DNA of 7,378 nt from Flavobacteriales bacterium UBA4585 (GCA_949487015.1 CATAQZ010000207.1:1-7378), one strand, 5' to 3'. Shown: positions 1 to 6,677, counted from the first letter of the stretch. Made by a program: numbers and translations. The notes: a model not told the origin generated them from the sequence alone.

Positions 1-2188
1 AATCGTTTTCACGCTCTTGTATCGCGATGTCGCGTACTGCGATTGTTGGTAGTCCGCTTTTGAGAGCTGCCCAATTTTCACCTCCATCTAGAGTGAAAAA
101 CACCCCAAATTCCGTTCCTACGAATAGTAAGTTCGGGTTAATATGGTCTTCAGCGATGCTATACACGCTGCCGCGCTCTGGCAAGTCTTTTGCAATGTCA
201 TCCCAGCTTTTTCCGCCGTCCGTACTCTTGAAAAGATAGGGCTTGAAATCCCCGTTTTTATGATTGTTAAATGCCGCATAAATCACTTTTTTATCGTGTT
301 GCGAGGGCATGAGATCCTGGACATAGACTAAAGGTAAATTCAGTGATCCAACTTGCGTTTTTGGTAAACCTGTGATCGTTTTTATACTATTCCAGCTTTT
401 TCCATCGTCTTCAGATTTCCATACGAGACCGTCGTCCGTTCCCACCCAAAGGTGCCCTTCGTCTAAAGGACTTTCACGGAGTGTGACGATATTTCCGTAA
501 ATAGAAGTGCTTTTGTGTAATGCGATCGCTTCTGGTCCCCAATAACGATCCATGATGGGCAATGTGTTGCGGTCCAATTGCCTGCTGAGATCACCGCTGA
601 TAGTTGTCCAGCTGTCACCGCGATCGGTGCTCTTAAAGACTTTATTTGCCGCGAAATACAAAGTTTTTTTCTGATGCTTACTCGCAACTAGTGGTGCGTC
701 CCAATTCCAGCGGTACGGCGCCTCCTTGTAACGCGGTTGGGGCTGAATAGGAGTTTTTTCTCCAGTCTGTTTGTTAAAGCGAACTAACCAGCCATACTGG
801 GCTTGAGCATAAACTATATTTCCGTCGTCAGGATCGGTAGCGCTTTCAAAACCATCACCGCCGTTGGTTACGAACCAGTCACTATTGATAATGCCTCGTT
901 GGTTGATGGTTTGCGAGGGACCACCTAAACTGTTGTTGTCTTGAGTTCCTCCGTAAATGTTGTAAAAGGGCCAGTCATTGTCAACAGCCACACGGTAAAA
1001 TTGAATCGTTGGTAAATTCGCTTTCCAGTTCCAGCTCGACATACCGTCCCAAGTTTCGTAAAGTCCACCATCAGTACCAATGTACATGTGGTTTGTATTC
1101 TCAGGGTCAATCCACAAGCAGTGATTATCTACGTGCTTGAATCGTTTTGGTATGTTGTTAAAAGTCTTTCCGCCATCTGTACTAACGTGCGCATAAGTGT
1201 CCATGCTGTAAACGGTGTTGACATCGGTCGGGTGACATACAAACTCAACGTAGTAGTTGCCAGATGTTTCATGCCCGGAGCGCTTGTTCCAGCTTTCTCC
1301 ACGATCGGTAGAGGCAAAGGTGCCGTGACCTTCAACTGTAGCATAAAGCACATCTGGGTTTGCTGGTGAAATGTCCATACCAATTCTTCCAACATTACCG
1401 CCTGGAAACCCATTACTTAGCTTATTCCAATGCGCTCCGCCGTCTGTACTTTTATACATGGCGCTGTTCGGTCCACCGCTGAGGTGGGTATAAACGTGTC
1501 TTCTACGCTGGTGTGCCGTAGCATAGAGTATTTGTGGATCGCGAGGGTCCATGTGTACTTCGTTAAAACCTGTATGGTCGTCTACAAATAGAATACGCGT
1601 CCAAGTTTGACCGCCGTTCTTTGACTCATAAATGCCTCGTTCTCCGCCAGCAGACCAAAGAGGACCGTAGGCTGCTACGTAAATATGATTTCCATCCGTT
1701 GGGTCTATAGCGATCATACCAATGTGTTCGCTAGATTCTAAACCGCTTTTAGTCCAACTCTTGCCAGCATCACGACTGACATAAAGCCCATCGCCGTATG
1801 CGACTGAACGCTGGTTGTTATTCTCACCAGTACCCACCCAAATCACATTAGAATTGTTTGGGTCAATGGCTATACATCCCGTGCTGTAACTTCCTTCGCT
1901 ATCGAAAATGGGTTCAAATGTGGTCCCGTTGTTTGTAGTTTTCCAAACGCCAGAGGAAGCCAATGCCAGGTACATGGTCCCAGGATTTTGAGTATCTACC
2001 GCTAAATCAGCGATTCGTCCTGAGGTAGTTGCTGGTCCAACATTGCGAAATTTAAATGCGCTTAGGCTCGTTTTTGCCCACACGGGTTGATCCTCTTTGC
2101 TTTTGCGTTGCGCATGTGCTGGTAGGGTGAAAAGCAGTGCTAATAAAAAGACTACTGCTGACTGGGCATGACGAAATGAATGGCTCAT
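1..2188 (-). CDS. Secreted Asp-box (VPS10/sortilin-like) beta-propeller protein, C-terminus beyond the window
   Basis: An open frame of 729 codons runs without a stop from ATG at 2188 off the left edge. The start is fixed by a type I signal peptide: a short basic/His N-region, a hydrophobic core at residues 11-22 and a likely cut after PAHA (residue 26). The rest is built of Asp-box (BNR) repeats, S/T-x-D/N-x-G-x-x-W/F. I see ten, at residues 84-91, 138-145, 189-196, 247-254, 293-300, 336-343, 520-527, 592-599, 655-662 and 699-706. They are separated by strands such as VIWVGTGEN and LLFVGTEFGVFF, as expected for one or two beta-propellers. The block around YGGTQDNNSLGGPS (residues 412-425) is typical of large Bacteroidota proteins annotated as sortilin-like or 'glycosyl hydrolase'. 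Those are commonly about 1,000 residues, so roughly a quarter is probably missing. No catalytic residues can be assigned, and glycosidase activity should not be assumed. It is likely periplasmic, surface-bound or secreted. The start lies 75 bases after the barrel-protein gene on the same strand, with no Shine-Dalgarno sequence. Confidence 0.88.
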   Translation of the reverse strand, partial: MSHSFRHAQSAVVFLLALLFTLPAHAQRKSKEDQPVWAKTSLSAFKFRNVGPATTSGRIADLAVDTQNPGTMYLALASSGVWKTTNNGTTFEPIFDSEGSYSTGCIAIDPNNSNVIWVGTGENNNQRSVAYGDGLYVSRDAGKSWTKSGLESSEHIGMIAIDPTDGNHIYVAAYGPLWSAGGERGIYESKNGGQTWTRILFVDDHTGFNEVHMDPRDPQILYATAHQRRRHVYTHLSGGPNSAMYKSTDGGAHWNKLSNGFPGGNVGRIGMDISPANPDVLYATVEGHGTFASTDRGESWNKRSGHETSGNYYVEFVCHPTDVNTVYSMDTYAHVSTDGGKTFNNIPKRFKHVDNHCLWIDPENTNHMYIGTDGGLYETWDGMSSWNWKANLPTIQFYRVAVDNDWPFYNIYGGTQDNNSLGGPSQTINQRGIINSDWFVTNGGDGFESATDPDDGNIVYAQAQYGWLVRFNKQTGEKTPIQPQPRYKEAPYRWNWDAPLVASKHQKKTLYFAANKVFKSTDRGDSWTTISGDLSRQLDRNTLPIMDRYWGPEAIALHKSTSIYGNIVTLRESPLDEGHLWVGTDDGLVWKSEDDGKSWNSIKTITGLPKTQVGSLNLPLVYVQDLMPSQHDKKVIYAAFNNHKNGDFKPYLFKSTDGGKSWDDIAKDLPERGSVYSIAEDHINPNLLFVGTEFGVFFTLDGGENWAALKSGLPTIAVRDIAIQEREND

Positions 2189-2263
2189 CCGATGGTATGT
2201 TTAAATGAATTCGACCACTTTATCTGTGGCCTCTGCAAATTACGTTAAAAGATGCAAAATGCC

Positions 2264-3661
2264 TTAGAATTTCCAGGTCGAACCGATGGAAAGTATGGAG
2301 CGTTGTCTTGTAATAGCCAATGCTTCTGTGTATGCAGCGCTGAACGGAAAGTATTGAGTGGATTGGCGGAGTTGACTCCAGCTCATAAAGAAGGTATTAC
2401 CCTCACTTTGTAAAGAAATGCCTAAACTGCGCCGCCACCGCGCAGCACGCCCTTGTTGAAAGGCGTTGGTATAGCCGCTGCCACCGCGCAGGGTGATGGG
2501 GCCTAATCGCAATTCTGCACCTGCGGCTAGCGTGTGTTGGTCAATTAATTCTTCGTCAACAATCGAATTTAGATAGCGCTCTTCTTTGCTCAAAGCTGTC
2601 GCAAATCTATGCGGTATGAAAGTGTGACTTAGAGTGATTAGACCTAATCGGCCACCGACCAATGTAAGCCCCGATTTAATTTTAGGTGCGGTCATCATGC
2701 TCCATTGGTAGAGGAGTCCATAACCTTCTGCTTGCGTAATAATTTGGTTAACAGAAGAGCGGTATGCAATCATTTCTGTATCCCAATTTTGAGTAAAACT
2801 GTACACTTGCGGCAGGTCGACAGCCAGCCCAAAGCGAAGCGCTTGAGTAGGGCGGTAAAGAAGTCCAGCATTTGCAGCAATTCCTAAGCCGCTATTGTCC
2901 CAATAGTCCAAAACATCAAAAGAAGTGAGGTCCGTTGTTTCGCTGTAACTCTCTTCGTGCGCTACTGTTACCTTTTCATACGAGTGCACGATTTTAATAG
3001 AAGCACCGTAATAAAGTTGCTTGTTTACTGCTGCTCCAAAACCTAAAGTCCACTGATTTTTCATGCCTGTTCTATGAAGGTCGTGAACGAAATCGGTGTT
3101 ATTTAGATTTGCGGTGCTGTAGTATTGACCTGTCGTGTCATTGCGGTCTGATGCATAGCTTTGGTACAACATGTCTTCGTACGGCCCGACCCAAGGCAGA
3201 TCGTCTGGGACGATATAATGGCTGTTTTCAATCCATTGTTGTTGTATGCTGCCGCCGCCATTCTGGCTGTAGCGTAAATTTTGACGGAACAGGTCGTCGG
3301 AGTTGTAGGTAAAGAAGACGTTCCATCCAGTTTCTGGTTCTGCACCAACATATCCTAAGTTGGCTACATTTAAAGTCAATGCGTTTCCTGTGGGGAATTG
3401 ATTGCTGTTTTTGAAGGTAGTGGTGCTGTAGCCGGAAAGATCGCTTCCGAAGGCCGCTTGGCGGTAAAGACCCGCTCCAGCTGGATTTTCGGCAAGCGCA
3501 GTAAAGGATCCGCTCATGGCTGTCATTGCACCAGAAAGACTGTTGTAGCGCGCATCTCCCCATAGCACGGGCTGATTTAGTTCAGCGAAATAATCAACAC
3601 TTTGTCCGCTTCCTTGAAAACAAAGGAAGATCAGCAGTGCCAGTACTTGAGTTTTTTTCAT
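2264..3661 (-). CDS. OmpP1/FadL/TodX-family outer membrane beta-barrel protein
   Basis: A complete protein of 465 residues with a signal peptide (KK at residues 2-3, hydrophobic residues 6-15, likely cut near GSGQ at residue 20). Residues 35-64 contain GDARYNSLSGAMTAMSG followed by ALAENPAGAGLY. This matches the N-terminal plug segment of the OmpP1/FadL family in Bacteroidota, often annotated 'hemin receptor' or 'outer membrane protein transport protein'. The remainder alternates short amphipathic strands and polar loops. It ends in STWKF, with the C-terminal aromatic residue that the BAM complex recognises. FadL relatives pass hydrophobic compounds such as fatty acids through the outer membrane; the substrate here cannot be read, and the 'hemin' label has little behind it. 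The ATG overlaps the TGA of the upstream lipoprotein gene, so the two are probably made in a fixed ratio and may work together. A cysteine at residue 14 is not in a valid lipobox because Leu precedes it. Confidence 0.85.
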   Translation of the reverse strand: MKKTQVLALLIFLCFQGSGQSVDYFAELNQPVLWGDARYNSLSGAMTAMSGSFTALAENPAGAGLYRQAAFGSDLSGYSTTTFKNSNQFPTGNALTLNVANLGYVGAEPETGWNVFFTYNSDDLFRQNLRYSQNGGGSIQQQWIENSHYIVPDDLPWVGPYEDMLYQSYASDRNDTTGQYYSTANLNNTDFVHDLHRTGMKNQWTLGFGAAVNKQLYYGASIKIVHSYEKVTVAHEESYSETTDLTSFDVLDYWDNSGLGIAANAGLLYRPTQALRFGLAVDLPQVYSFTQNWDTEMIAYRSSVNQIITQAEGYGLLYQWSMMTAPKIKSGLTLVGGRLGLITLSHTFIPHRFATALSKEERYLNSIVDEELIDQHTLAAGAELRLGPITLRGGSGYTNAFQQGRAARWRRSLGISLQSEGNTFFMSWSQLRQSTQYFPFSAAYTEALAITRQRSILSIGSTWKF

Positions 3662-4674
3662 CGTCTCCTTGAGCCGCTAGAATTAGAGGTGGAACCGCTG
3701 CGTACAGGCGCTGATGGTGTGTAGGAGTTCGATCCTCGTGATGAAGGAGAACCATTGCTTCTGTAACTACCACTGCGCTCAAAGTTCGATCTGGTATTCG
3801 GTTGCGAATAATTATTGGCATCACGAACGGTACGCGTTGGTTTTACTGCTTCGCTTGGTCGGCTGTTGCCGCGAGGGCTAGAGGCTGTAGAGTTGCGTAA
3901 AGATTTCTGTGCCGTTTCGACGAGAGGCTGCGCCCAGCCACGAGTTGTGGAAACGGGCGAAGTTCCGGTTTCTTGAATTTTATGATTTCTCCAATCGTTC
4001 GAGTAGTAGTCGGTTCGGCCATTAGTACTGCCTTGTCCTCCGCTTCTGCGGTATTTGTTAGGACGACGGCCGCCGTAATTTATACCTGTTCTAGTAGGTT
4101 CGTTCGAAGATGACGCTGTTGTGTTCCCAAAATTCGTTACCCCGTTCCAAGCATTATAACCATAACCGTATGAATTATAGCCGTACGGGTTATAACCCAT
4201 GGTCCAGCCGTTGCCCCATCCATATGGACTGTTGCTGTACGGTGAGAATCCGCCCATTCCCATACCGTAGTTCCAGCCGAACGGATCGTAACCAATCCCA
4301 TTGTAGCCGTACGGATGACCGCCCATGGTGTTCCATGAATTAAATCCCATAGAGTTGTTCCATTGCGGATAGAAAAAGGTCCCGAATCCAGGTGTCCAAT
4401 AGCTTCTGCCATTGTTCCACCAATTATTATTACTGCCCTGAAGTGGTGCTGAAACTAAGGGTTGTTCTCCTTCCCAGATAAGAGCATAATCTTCATCCGT
4501 ATAGGGTTCACCGTCCATACTACCCATTACTTTTGCACTGGCGAAACGCGGTGCGGGAAGCGCGGGGTTGTAATAGTTTTCGTCCTCGAAATAATTGTCC
4601 GTCAAACTCACAGAAGTCCCACATGATGATAACATGAGGGAAGAAATGAATAGTAGTAGTATGGGCTTCTTCAT
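3658..4674 (-). CDS. Low-complexity lipoprotein, Gly/Tyr/Asn/Trp-rich with Ser/Arg-rich tail
   Basis: 338 residues from ATG at 4674. The frame stays open upstream to an ATG at 4815, but that would lie inside the divergent proS gene and hide the signal peptide, so the inner start is chosen. Residues 1-18 form a lipoprotein signal: KK, a hydrophobic core, then lipobox LSSC with the lipidated Cys at 18. Residues 19-80 look like an ordinary folded or linker segment with several acidic residues. Residues 82-180 are extremely rich in Gly, Asn, Tyr, Trp and Met, with PYGY/PFGW/PYGW units. Residues about 185-338 are Ser/Arg/Asn/Thr-rich, basic, probably disordered, and end in SRRR. I recognise no domain and cannot name a function. 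Its TGA overlaps the ATG of the barrel-protein gene, which suggests a joint role at the outer membrane. The residues after Cys18 (GTSV) are not acidic, so nothing in the sequence marks it for surface display. The coding call is firm; the role is unknown. Confidence 0.82.
   Translation of the reverse strand: MKKPILLLFISSLMLSSCGTSVSLTDNYFEDENYYNPALPAPRFASAKVMGSMDGEPYTDEDYALIWEGEQPLVSAPLQGSNNNWWNNGRSYWTPGFGTFFYPQWNNSMGFNSWNTMGGHPYGYNGIGYDPFGWNYGMGMGGFSPYSNSPYGWGNGWTMGYNPYGYNSYGYGYNAWNGVTNFGNTTASSSNEPTRTGINYGGRRPNKYRRSGGQGSTNGRTDYYSNDWRNHKIQETGTSPVSTTRGWAQPLVETAQKSLRNSTASSPRGNSRPSEAVKPTRTVRDANNYSQPNTRSNFERSGSYRSNGSPSSRGSNSYTPSAPVRSGSTSNSSGSRRR
3665..3670 (-). promoter_or_regulatory. Shine-Dalgarno-like AAGGAG before the barrel-protein start
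   Basis: AAGGAG lies three bases before the ATG at 3661, inside the last codons (Ser-Arg-Arg-Arg) of the lipoprotein gene. It is the only clear Shine-Dalgarno-like match before a start in this window; proS, rpsT and the Asp-box gene have none. The spacing is shorter than usual and the motif also encodes Arg codons, so it may be coincidental. Combined with the ATGA overlap it fits re-initiation by ribosomes finishing the upstream gene. Confidence 0.4.
4153..4320 (-). repeat. Degenerate PYG[YW] repeat inside the lipoprotein
   Basis: Codons 119-174 of the lipoprotein contain four spaced copies of P-Y/F-G-Y/W: PYGY at 121, PFGW at 131, PYGW at 150 and PYGY at 163. They are followed by SYGYGYN at 168-174. 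At DNA level the core CCGTACGGCTA recurs, with drift at third positions. The pattern suggests expansion of a short unit followed by divergence. Such aromatic-glycine repeats resemble those in sticky or self-associating proteins, but that is only an analogy. Confidence 0.6.
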
Positions 4675-4682
4675 AACTTCAG

Positions 4683-4690
4683 TAGATTTG
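4683..4690 (+). promoter_or_regulatory. Possible -7 box (TAGATTTG) for proS
   Basis: TAGATTTG matches the Bacteroidota -7 consensus TAnnTTTG exactly. It would start a transcript near 4697, about 38 bases before the proS ATG. No TTG is found at the expected -33 distance, so this rests on half a promoter. It overlaps the leader proposed for the divergent lipoprotein transcript. Confidence 0.3.
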
Positions 4691-4709
4691 CGTTTCAAAT
4701 TACAAGGTA

Positions 4710-4743
4710 CAAAAGTTATACCAAGCTCAATTACATGGCAAAA
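4710..4743 (-). promoter_or_regulatory. Possible promoter of the lipoprotein-barrel operon
   Basis: On the minus strand TTTTG (4743-4739) is followed after 20 bases by TAACTTTTG (4718-4710). This resembles the Bacteroidota pattern of TTG near -33 and TAnnTTTG near -7, except that there are three rather than two bases between TA and TTTG. Transcription would begin near 4703, giving a leader of about 30 bases before the ATG at 4674. The -33 part lies inside the first codons of proS. Confidence 0.3.
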
Positions 4744-6210
4744 CATCTCACAACTCGCGAGGCAGATTATTCGAAATGGTACAATGAATTGGTAGTCAAA
4801 GCTGATTTGGCTCAAAATTCAGGCGTACGCGGCTCCATGGTTATAAAGCCTTATGGTTTTGCGATCTGGGAACGTATTCAAGCGGATCTCGATAGACGAT
4901 TTAAGGAAACTGGCCACATGAATGCCTATTTCCCGCTATTCATACCTAAATCCTACTTTTCGAAAGAAGCATCCCACGTAGATGGATTCGCAAAGGAATG
5001 TGCTGTTGTCACGCACTACCGTTTAATGGACGATCCGAATGGTGGAGGCGTTGTGGTAGATCCTTCTGCAAAATTGGAAGAAGAGTTGATCGTTCGACCT
5101 ACCTCAGAGACTATTATTTGGGATACCTACAAAGACTGGATCCAAAGTTACCGTGATCTACCCATACTTGTGAATCAGTGGGCGAATGTGGTGCGTTGGG
5201 AAATGCGTACGCGCCTATTCTTGAGAACGGCAGAGTTTTTATGGCAAGAGGGGCATACCGCGCATGCCACAAAGCAAGAGGCGATAGCAGAAGCAGAGAC
5301 GATGTTAGATGTCTACACAGATTTTGTGCAAGATGTGATGGCTATTCCTGTTTTACGTGGTTTGAAAACCGAAGGTGAACGATTTGCGGGCGCGTTAGAG
5401 ACCTACTGTATCGAAGCTTTGATGCAAGACGGTAAGGCACTGCAAGCAGGTACATCGCACTTTTTAGGTCAAAATTTTGCCAAGGCATTTGAGGTGAAAT
5501 TTCAGAATAAGGAAGGCAAACAAGAATACGTTTGGGCAACATCATGGGGCGTTAGTACGCGATTGATGGGGGCACTTATTATGACACATAGCGACGATAA
5601 TGGATTGGTTTTGCCGCCAAAATTGGCTCCTTACCAAGTAGTTATTGTTCCCATATATAAAGGTCAAGAGCAATTGGATGCCATTAGTGAAGTGGCTGAA
5701 GACCTAATGGGCCAGTTGCGTGCAAAGGGTATTACTGTGAAATACGACAATCGGGATACCCATAAACCGGGCTGGAAGTTCAACCAATACGAGCTTCAAG
5801 GAATTCCGTTGCGTATTGCCATAGGTCCCAAAGACCTTGAGAAGGGCAGCGTGGAGCTGGCGCGTCGAGACACCCTAACGAAGCAGTTTGTAGATCAGAA
5901 AGAGGTGTCGACAAAGGTTCCGGAGTTGTTAGATGAAATTCAGCACACGTTATTTCAAAAGGCGCTTGACTTCAGAGAAGCGCACTCTCAAGAAGCCAAT
6001 TCTTGGGAAGAATTTGAGACGTTAATGAAGGGAAATCCAGGCTTTGTTTATGCGCATTGGGATGGAACAACTGAGACAGAGAATAAGATTAAAGAATTAA
6101 CGAAGGCAACCATACGTTGTATTCCATTGGATGCTAAGGAGGAAGATGGGGTTTGTGTGCTTACTGGAAAACCAAGCAAGCAGCGTGTAGTCTTTGCTAA
6201 GGCCTATTAA
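4735..6210 (+). CDS. proS: Prolyl-tRNA synthetase, archaeal/eukaryal type
   Basis: Class II aminoacyl-tRNA synthetase of 491 residues that activates proline with ATP and loads it onto tRNA-Pro in the cytoplasm. Visible landmarks are RPTSET at 121-126 (the proline-binding TSE loop), motif 2 from RWEMRTRLFLRTAEFLWQEG at 154-173, GTSHFLGQNFAKAF at 239-252, and motif 3 around WGVSTRLMGALIM at 271-283. The anticodon-binding domain begins near YQVVIVPIYKG at 300 and includes GWKFNQYELQGIPLRIAIGP at 346-365. The C-terminus FAKAY is typical of this type. The length and the direct run from the TSE loop to motif 2 show that the editing insertion of the common bacterial enzyme is absent. The C-terminal zinc domain seems eroded, with only Cys462 and Cys474 left of the usual four ligands. 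The first ATG is used; there is no Shine-Dalgarno sequence. The gene stands alone on its strand, divergent from the lipoprotein gene. Confidence 0.97.
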   Translation: MAKHLTTREADYSKWYNELVVKADLAQNSGVRGSMVIKPYGFAIWERIQADLDRRFKETGHMNAYFPLFIPKSYFSKEASHVDGFAKECAVVTHYRLMDDPNGGGVVVDPSAKLEEELIVRPTSETIIWDTYKDWIQSYRDLPILVNQWANVVRWEMRTRLFLRTAEFLWQEGHTAHATKQEAIAEAETMLDVYTDFVQDVMAIPVLRGLKTEGERFAGALETYCIEALMQDGKALQAGTSHFLGQNFAKAFEVKFQNKEGKQEYVWATSWGVSTRLMGALIMTHSDDNGLVLPPKLAPYQVVIVPIYKGQEQLDAISEVAEDLMGQLRAKGITVKYDNRDTHKPGWKFNQYELQGIPLRIAIGPKDLEKGSVELARRDTLTKQFVDQKEVSTKVPELLDEIQHTLFQKALDFREAHSQEANSWEEFETLMKGNPGFVYAHWDGTTETENKIKELTKATIRCIPLDAKEEDGVCVLTGKPSKQRVVFAKAY

Positions 6211-6260
6211 ACCGGGGTGCGTTTGGGTCTAAATTATTTTGGAATTTTTGTTTGAATGTG

Positions 6261-6290
6261 TTGCGAATTTAAAAAACGTTGTTACATTTG
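6261..6290 (+). promoter_or_regulatory. Bacteroidota-type promoter for tRNA-Glu and rpsT
   Basis: TTG at 6261-6263 and TACATTTG at 6283-6290 are separated by 19 bases. This fits the TTG/TAnnTTTG promoter read by the primary sigma factor in Bacteroidota. Transcription should start around 6295-6297, about 36 bases before the tRNA. It is the best promoter match in the window. The 50 bases between the proS stop and this site show no clear terminator. Confidence 0.7.
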
Positions 6291-6294
6291 CACT

Positions 6295-6312
6295 CCCCTA
6301 GCAAAATAGGGG
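6295..6312 (+). other. Small hairpin at the predicted transcript start
   Basis: CCCCTA (6295-6300) and TAGGGG (6307-6312) form a perfect 6-base-pair stem closed by a GCAAAA loop. The 5' arm coincides with the predicted transcription start, so the transcript would begin with this hairpin. Both arms also match parts of the tRNA-Glu acceptor stem downstream. There is no T-run, so it is not a terminator. It could shield the 5' end or influence processing; neither is shown. Confidence 0.45.
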
Positions 6313-6331
6313 TATGTACTAGAACATTATA

Positions 6332-6403
6332 GGCCCCTTCGTCTATCGGTTAGGACGCCAGGTTTTCATCCTGGAAAGAAGAGTTCGATTCTCTTAGGGG
6401 TCA
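6332..6403 (+). tRNA. tRNA-Glu (anticodon TTC)
   Basis: A 72-base cloverleaf. The acceptor stem GGCCCCT pairs with AGGGGTC (one G-T pair at position 2), with discriminator A at 6403. The D arm contains the GGTTAGGA loop. The anticodon stem CCAGG/CCTGG (6358-6362 with 6370-6374) encloses loop TTTTCAT with anticodon TTC at 6365-6367. The T arm AAGAG/CTCTT encloses TTCGATT. CCA is not encoded and must be added by the nucleotidyltransferase. It decodes GAA and GAG. The only promoter seen is upstream of the tRNA, and rpsT follows after 22 bases, so the two are probably one transcript separated by 5' and 3' tRNA processing. Confidence 0.96.
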
Positions 6404-6425
6404 CAACTATTAAAGAATAAAAGAC

Positions 6426-6677
6426 ATGGCAAACCATAAGTCTGCTTTAAAAAGAATTCGTCAGACAGCTAAAAAGGCTGCACACAACCGTTACTATCAC
6501 AAGACGACACGTAACGCTGTGCGCAAACTTCGCGGAGCTACTGACGCCACGGAAGCTGCAGAAATGCTCCCACGCGTAACTTCTATGCTTGATCGCTTGG
6601 CAAAGCGCAATATCATTCACAAGAAGAAAGCATCTAACTTGAAGTCAAGCTTAGCTAAGCACGTTGCTGCGCTATAG
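6426..6677 (+). CDS. rpsT: 30S ribosomal protein S20 (bS20)
   Basis: 83 residues, close to the usual 84-88 for S20, a three-helix protein that binds 16S rRNA in the body of the small subunit early in assembly. The start MANHKSALKRIRQTAKK is the characteristic N-terminus. TRNAVRKL (28-35) and the C-terminal IIHKKKASNLKSSLAKHV (63-80) complete the family pattern. It is highly basic throughout. The ATG is preceded by an A-rich leader (AAAGAATAAAAGAC) without a Shine-Dalgarno sequence, as is normal for this phylum. It lies 22 bases after tRNA-Glu with no promoter of its own visible, and a strong terminator follows 31 bases after the stop codon. Confidence 0.97.
   Translation: MANHKSALKRIRQTAKKAAHNRYYHKTTRNAVRKLRGATDATEAAEMLPRVTSMLDRLAKRNIIHKKKASNLKSSLAKHVAAL

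Noticed and set aside
1088..1413. Frames of 93-94 codons on both strands within the Asp-box gene
   Set aside because: They overlap the 729-codon frame, which carries a signal peptide and ten family motifs; the short frames show no recognisable features and are shadows.
2213..2231. Hairpin GACCAC/GTGGCC in the 75-base gap between the barrel-protein and Asp-box genes
   Set aside because: The stem is six pairs with one wobble and a 7-base loop, and no T-run follows on either strand, so it cannot be called a terminator. The gap also lacks a convincing promoter; a TAATTTG on the minus strand is one base short of the consensus.
3103..3563. Frames of 67-111 codons overlapping the barrel-protein gene
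   Set aside because: Their composition (runs of Arg, Cys and Thr) is what out-of-frame reading gives, while the barrel frame has a signal peptide, family motif and C-terminal Phe.
4110..4412. Frames of 77 and 91 codons opposite or within the lipoprotein repeat region
   Set aside because: They arise because the repetitive GGN/TAY codons leave other frames open; neither has a credible start region or family features.
4675..4815. Extended start of the lipoprotein at 4815
   Set aside because: It would overlap the start of proS and bury the KK-hydrophobic-LSSC lipoprotein signal 47 residues inside the protein.
6211..6260. Possible terminator after proS
   Set aside because: The stretch is T-rich but I found no stable stem before a T-run; proS may end by other means or read into the tRNA unit.
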